From NCBI GenBank assembly GCA_028290805.1, contig JAQGJA010000028.1:1-7345 (forward strand): a stretch of 7,345 bases of DNA. Reading direction: 5' to 3'. The notes beneath the pieces are model-generated. The model was not told the origin of the DNA and did not search any database. It saw nothing but the letters and a program-made list of their open reading frames with translations. Both the position numbers and the translations under genes were made by a program. This DNA is from Alphaproteobacteria bacterium (GTDB taxonomy: Bacteria; Pseudomonadota; Alphaproteobacteria; Micavibrionales; SZUA-601). This document shows positions 6,602-7,345 of the stretch, piece after piece (positions within the stretch are counted from its first letter, which is position 1; every line of letters starts with the position of its first letter).

Positions 6602-6838
6602 CTATTCGCCCCTGCCTTTTGCAATCAGCTGGCAGATGAAAAGCAGCAATTGCCTTTGCCCTTCGGCAAAGCGCAGCTGCGCATCCGTCTGGGCCGGGTC
6701 CGTGCTGCGGAAGAAGACATGCTGGTGCAGATATTCCAGCACGACCTGGCCGTCATGTTCCTGGAAACAGCGGGCGAAGGCGCGTGCGAGATCGTCGCTT
6801 TCCCGCTTTGCGGAAAAACGTTTGATGGCGGAAAACAT
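6602..6838 (-). CDS. Bbp19-like small phage protein
   Basis: This gene encodes a 78-residue soluble protein with the pattern of the Bbp19 family, named after a Bordetella phage protein. An LARAFARCFQEHDGQVVLEYL core (residues about 17-37) is followed by a short F/R-S-T-D linker, then an FAEGQRQLLLFICQLI helix (residues about 57-72). The function of the family is unknown; members sit between the portal and scaffolding genes, as here, which points to a role in head assembly. The ATG is 2 bases after the portal stop, and its ribosome binding site (GGAG, 8 bases upstream) lies inside the end of the portal gene, so translation is probably coupled. The family assignment is from recalled pattern and position. 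Confidence 0.82.
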   Translation of the reverse strand: MFSAIKRFSAKRESDDLARAFARCFQEHDGQVVLEYLHQHVFFRSTDPAQTDAQLRFAEGQRQLLLFICQLIAKGRGE

Positions 6839-6840
6839 GT

Positions 6841-7345
6841 TTATTTCTCCAGTTGTTCTGACGGGGATTGGGAAAGAGATTCGGGCAGGGTTTTAATCAG
6901 ATGCTGCGGCACGCCCAGAGAACGGGCCAGATATTGCAGCGTGGCCGGAATATCCAGGTAATCCATCCCGGCACCGCCGTAATTCTGCGCGGCCTGCAGC
7001 CATGAAAGTGTGGCCTGCACATCGCGCTGACCCTGGGCGCGCGCAAGGGGTGAGCGGTAATCCAGGCTTAATTTGCGGCCGTCGATATGCAGTTCGGGAA
7101 TCTCGCCGCGTTCTTTTAGAATGGATAAAGCGCGCAATGCCAAAGGCGTCAGCAATTCACCCTGCAGCCGTCCATAGGTCGCCCCTAAACTTTGCACCAG
7201 ATTGGCCTGGCGCTCGATCACTTCTGTTGCCGTCATGTTTTTATCGGGCATGCCGTTGAGGTCGCCAAGCAGCGCATGCCGGATCTTCTGGCGCAAATCG
7301 CTTAAGACCAGTTGCGAGATGTCGAAATTCCCCGGCATCTTCAGC
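6841..7345 (-). CDS. Portal (head-tail connector) protein, T7 gp8-like, C-terminal part
   Basis: The frame is open to the right edge, so the internal ATG at 7338 is not the true start and about two thirds of the protein is outside the window (T7 gp8 is 536 residues). The visible 167 residues hold the recognisable C-terminal block: MTATEVIERQANLVQSLGATYGRLQGELLTPLALRALSIL read in part (33-73 in this fragment), where a TATEV...R...L..R...ELL-P pattern is typical of the podovirus connector family. This region forms part of the clip, stem and wing helices of the dodecameric portal ring, through which DNA enters the head and leaves into the tail. It is the first gene of the visible operon; the Bbp19-like gene follows after 2 bases. 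Confidence 0.92.
   Translation of the reverse strand, partial: LKMPGNFDISQLVLSDLRQKIRHALLGDLNGMPDKNMTATEVIERQANLVQSLGATYGRLQGELLTPLALRALSILKERGEIPELHIDGRKLSLDYRSPLARAQGQRDVQATLSWLQAAQNYGGAGMDYLDIPATLQYLARSLGVPQHLIKTLPESLSQSPSEQLEK

Overview
The window is a block of phage structural and packaging genes, all read leftward on the minus strand. It looks like part of a podovirus-type (T7-supergroup-like) prophage or phage genome. In transcription order, from the right edge, it holds: the C-terminal end of the portal (head-tail connector), a Bbp19-like small protein, a T7 gp9-like scaffolding protein, the major capsid protein, a small 81-residue protein, a T7 gp11-like tail tubular protein A, a gp12-like tail tubular protein B, a gp14-like internal virion protein, a 99-residue unknown protein, and most of the large terminase subunit, which runs off the left edge. 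Nothing on the plus strand looks like a real gene. There are no RNA genes, insertion sequences, CRISPR arrays or integration genes here.

The genes are tightly packed. Portal and Bbp19-like genes are 2 bases apart. Tail A and tail B overlap as ATGA, tail B and the gp14-like gene as TGATG, and the 99-residue gene and terminase as TAATG. The longest gap is the roughly 130 bases before the capsid start. A strong intrinsic terminator sits between the 81-residue gene and tail tubular protein A. This divides the operon into a head module (portal to 81-residue protein) and a tail/packaging module (tail A to terminase), much as terminator T-phi of phage T7 lies between capsid gene 10 and tail gene 11.

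Two points stand out. The major capsid gene carries a +1 shift at a GGG run (minus strand), so a conserved capsid protein is split into two frames: a sequencing error, an inactivating mutation, or less likely programmed frameshifting. The stretch from tail B to terminase is also unusually short, with no large internal virion proteins (gp15/gp16-like) and no tail fibre gene.

The host cannot be fixed from this window. The medium-high GC content and the resemblance to gene sets I associate with prophages of Alphaproteobacteria (and other Proteobacteria, such as the Bordetella phage family that names Bbp19) suggest a proteobacterial, probably alphaproteobacterial, host. That is inference only.
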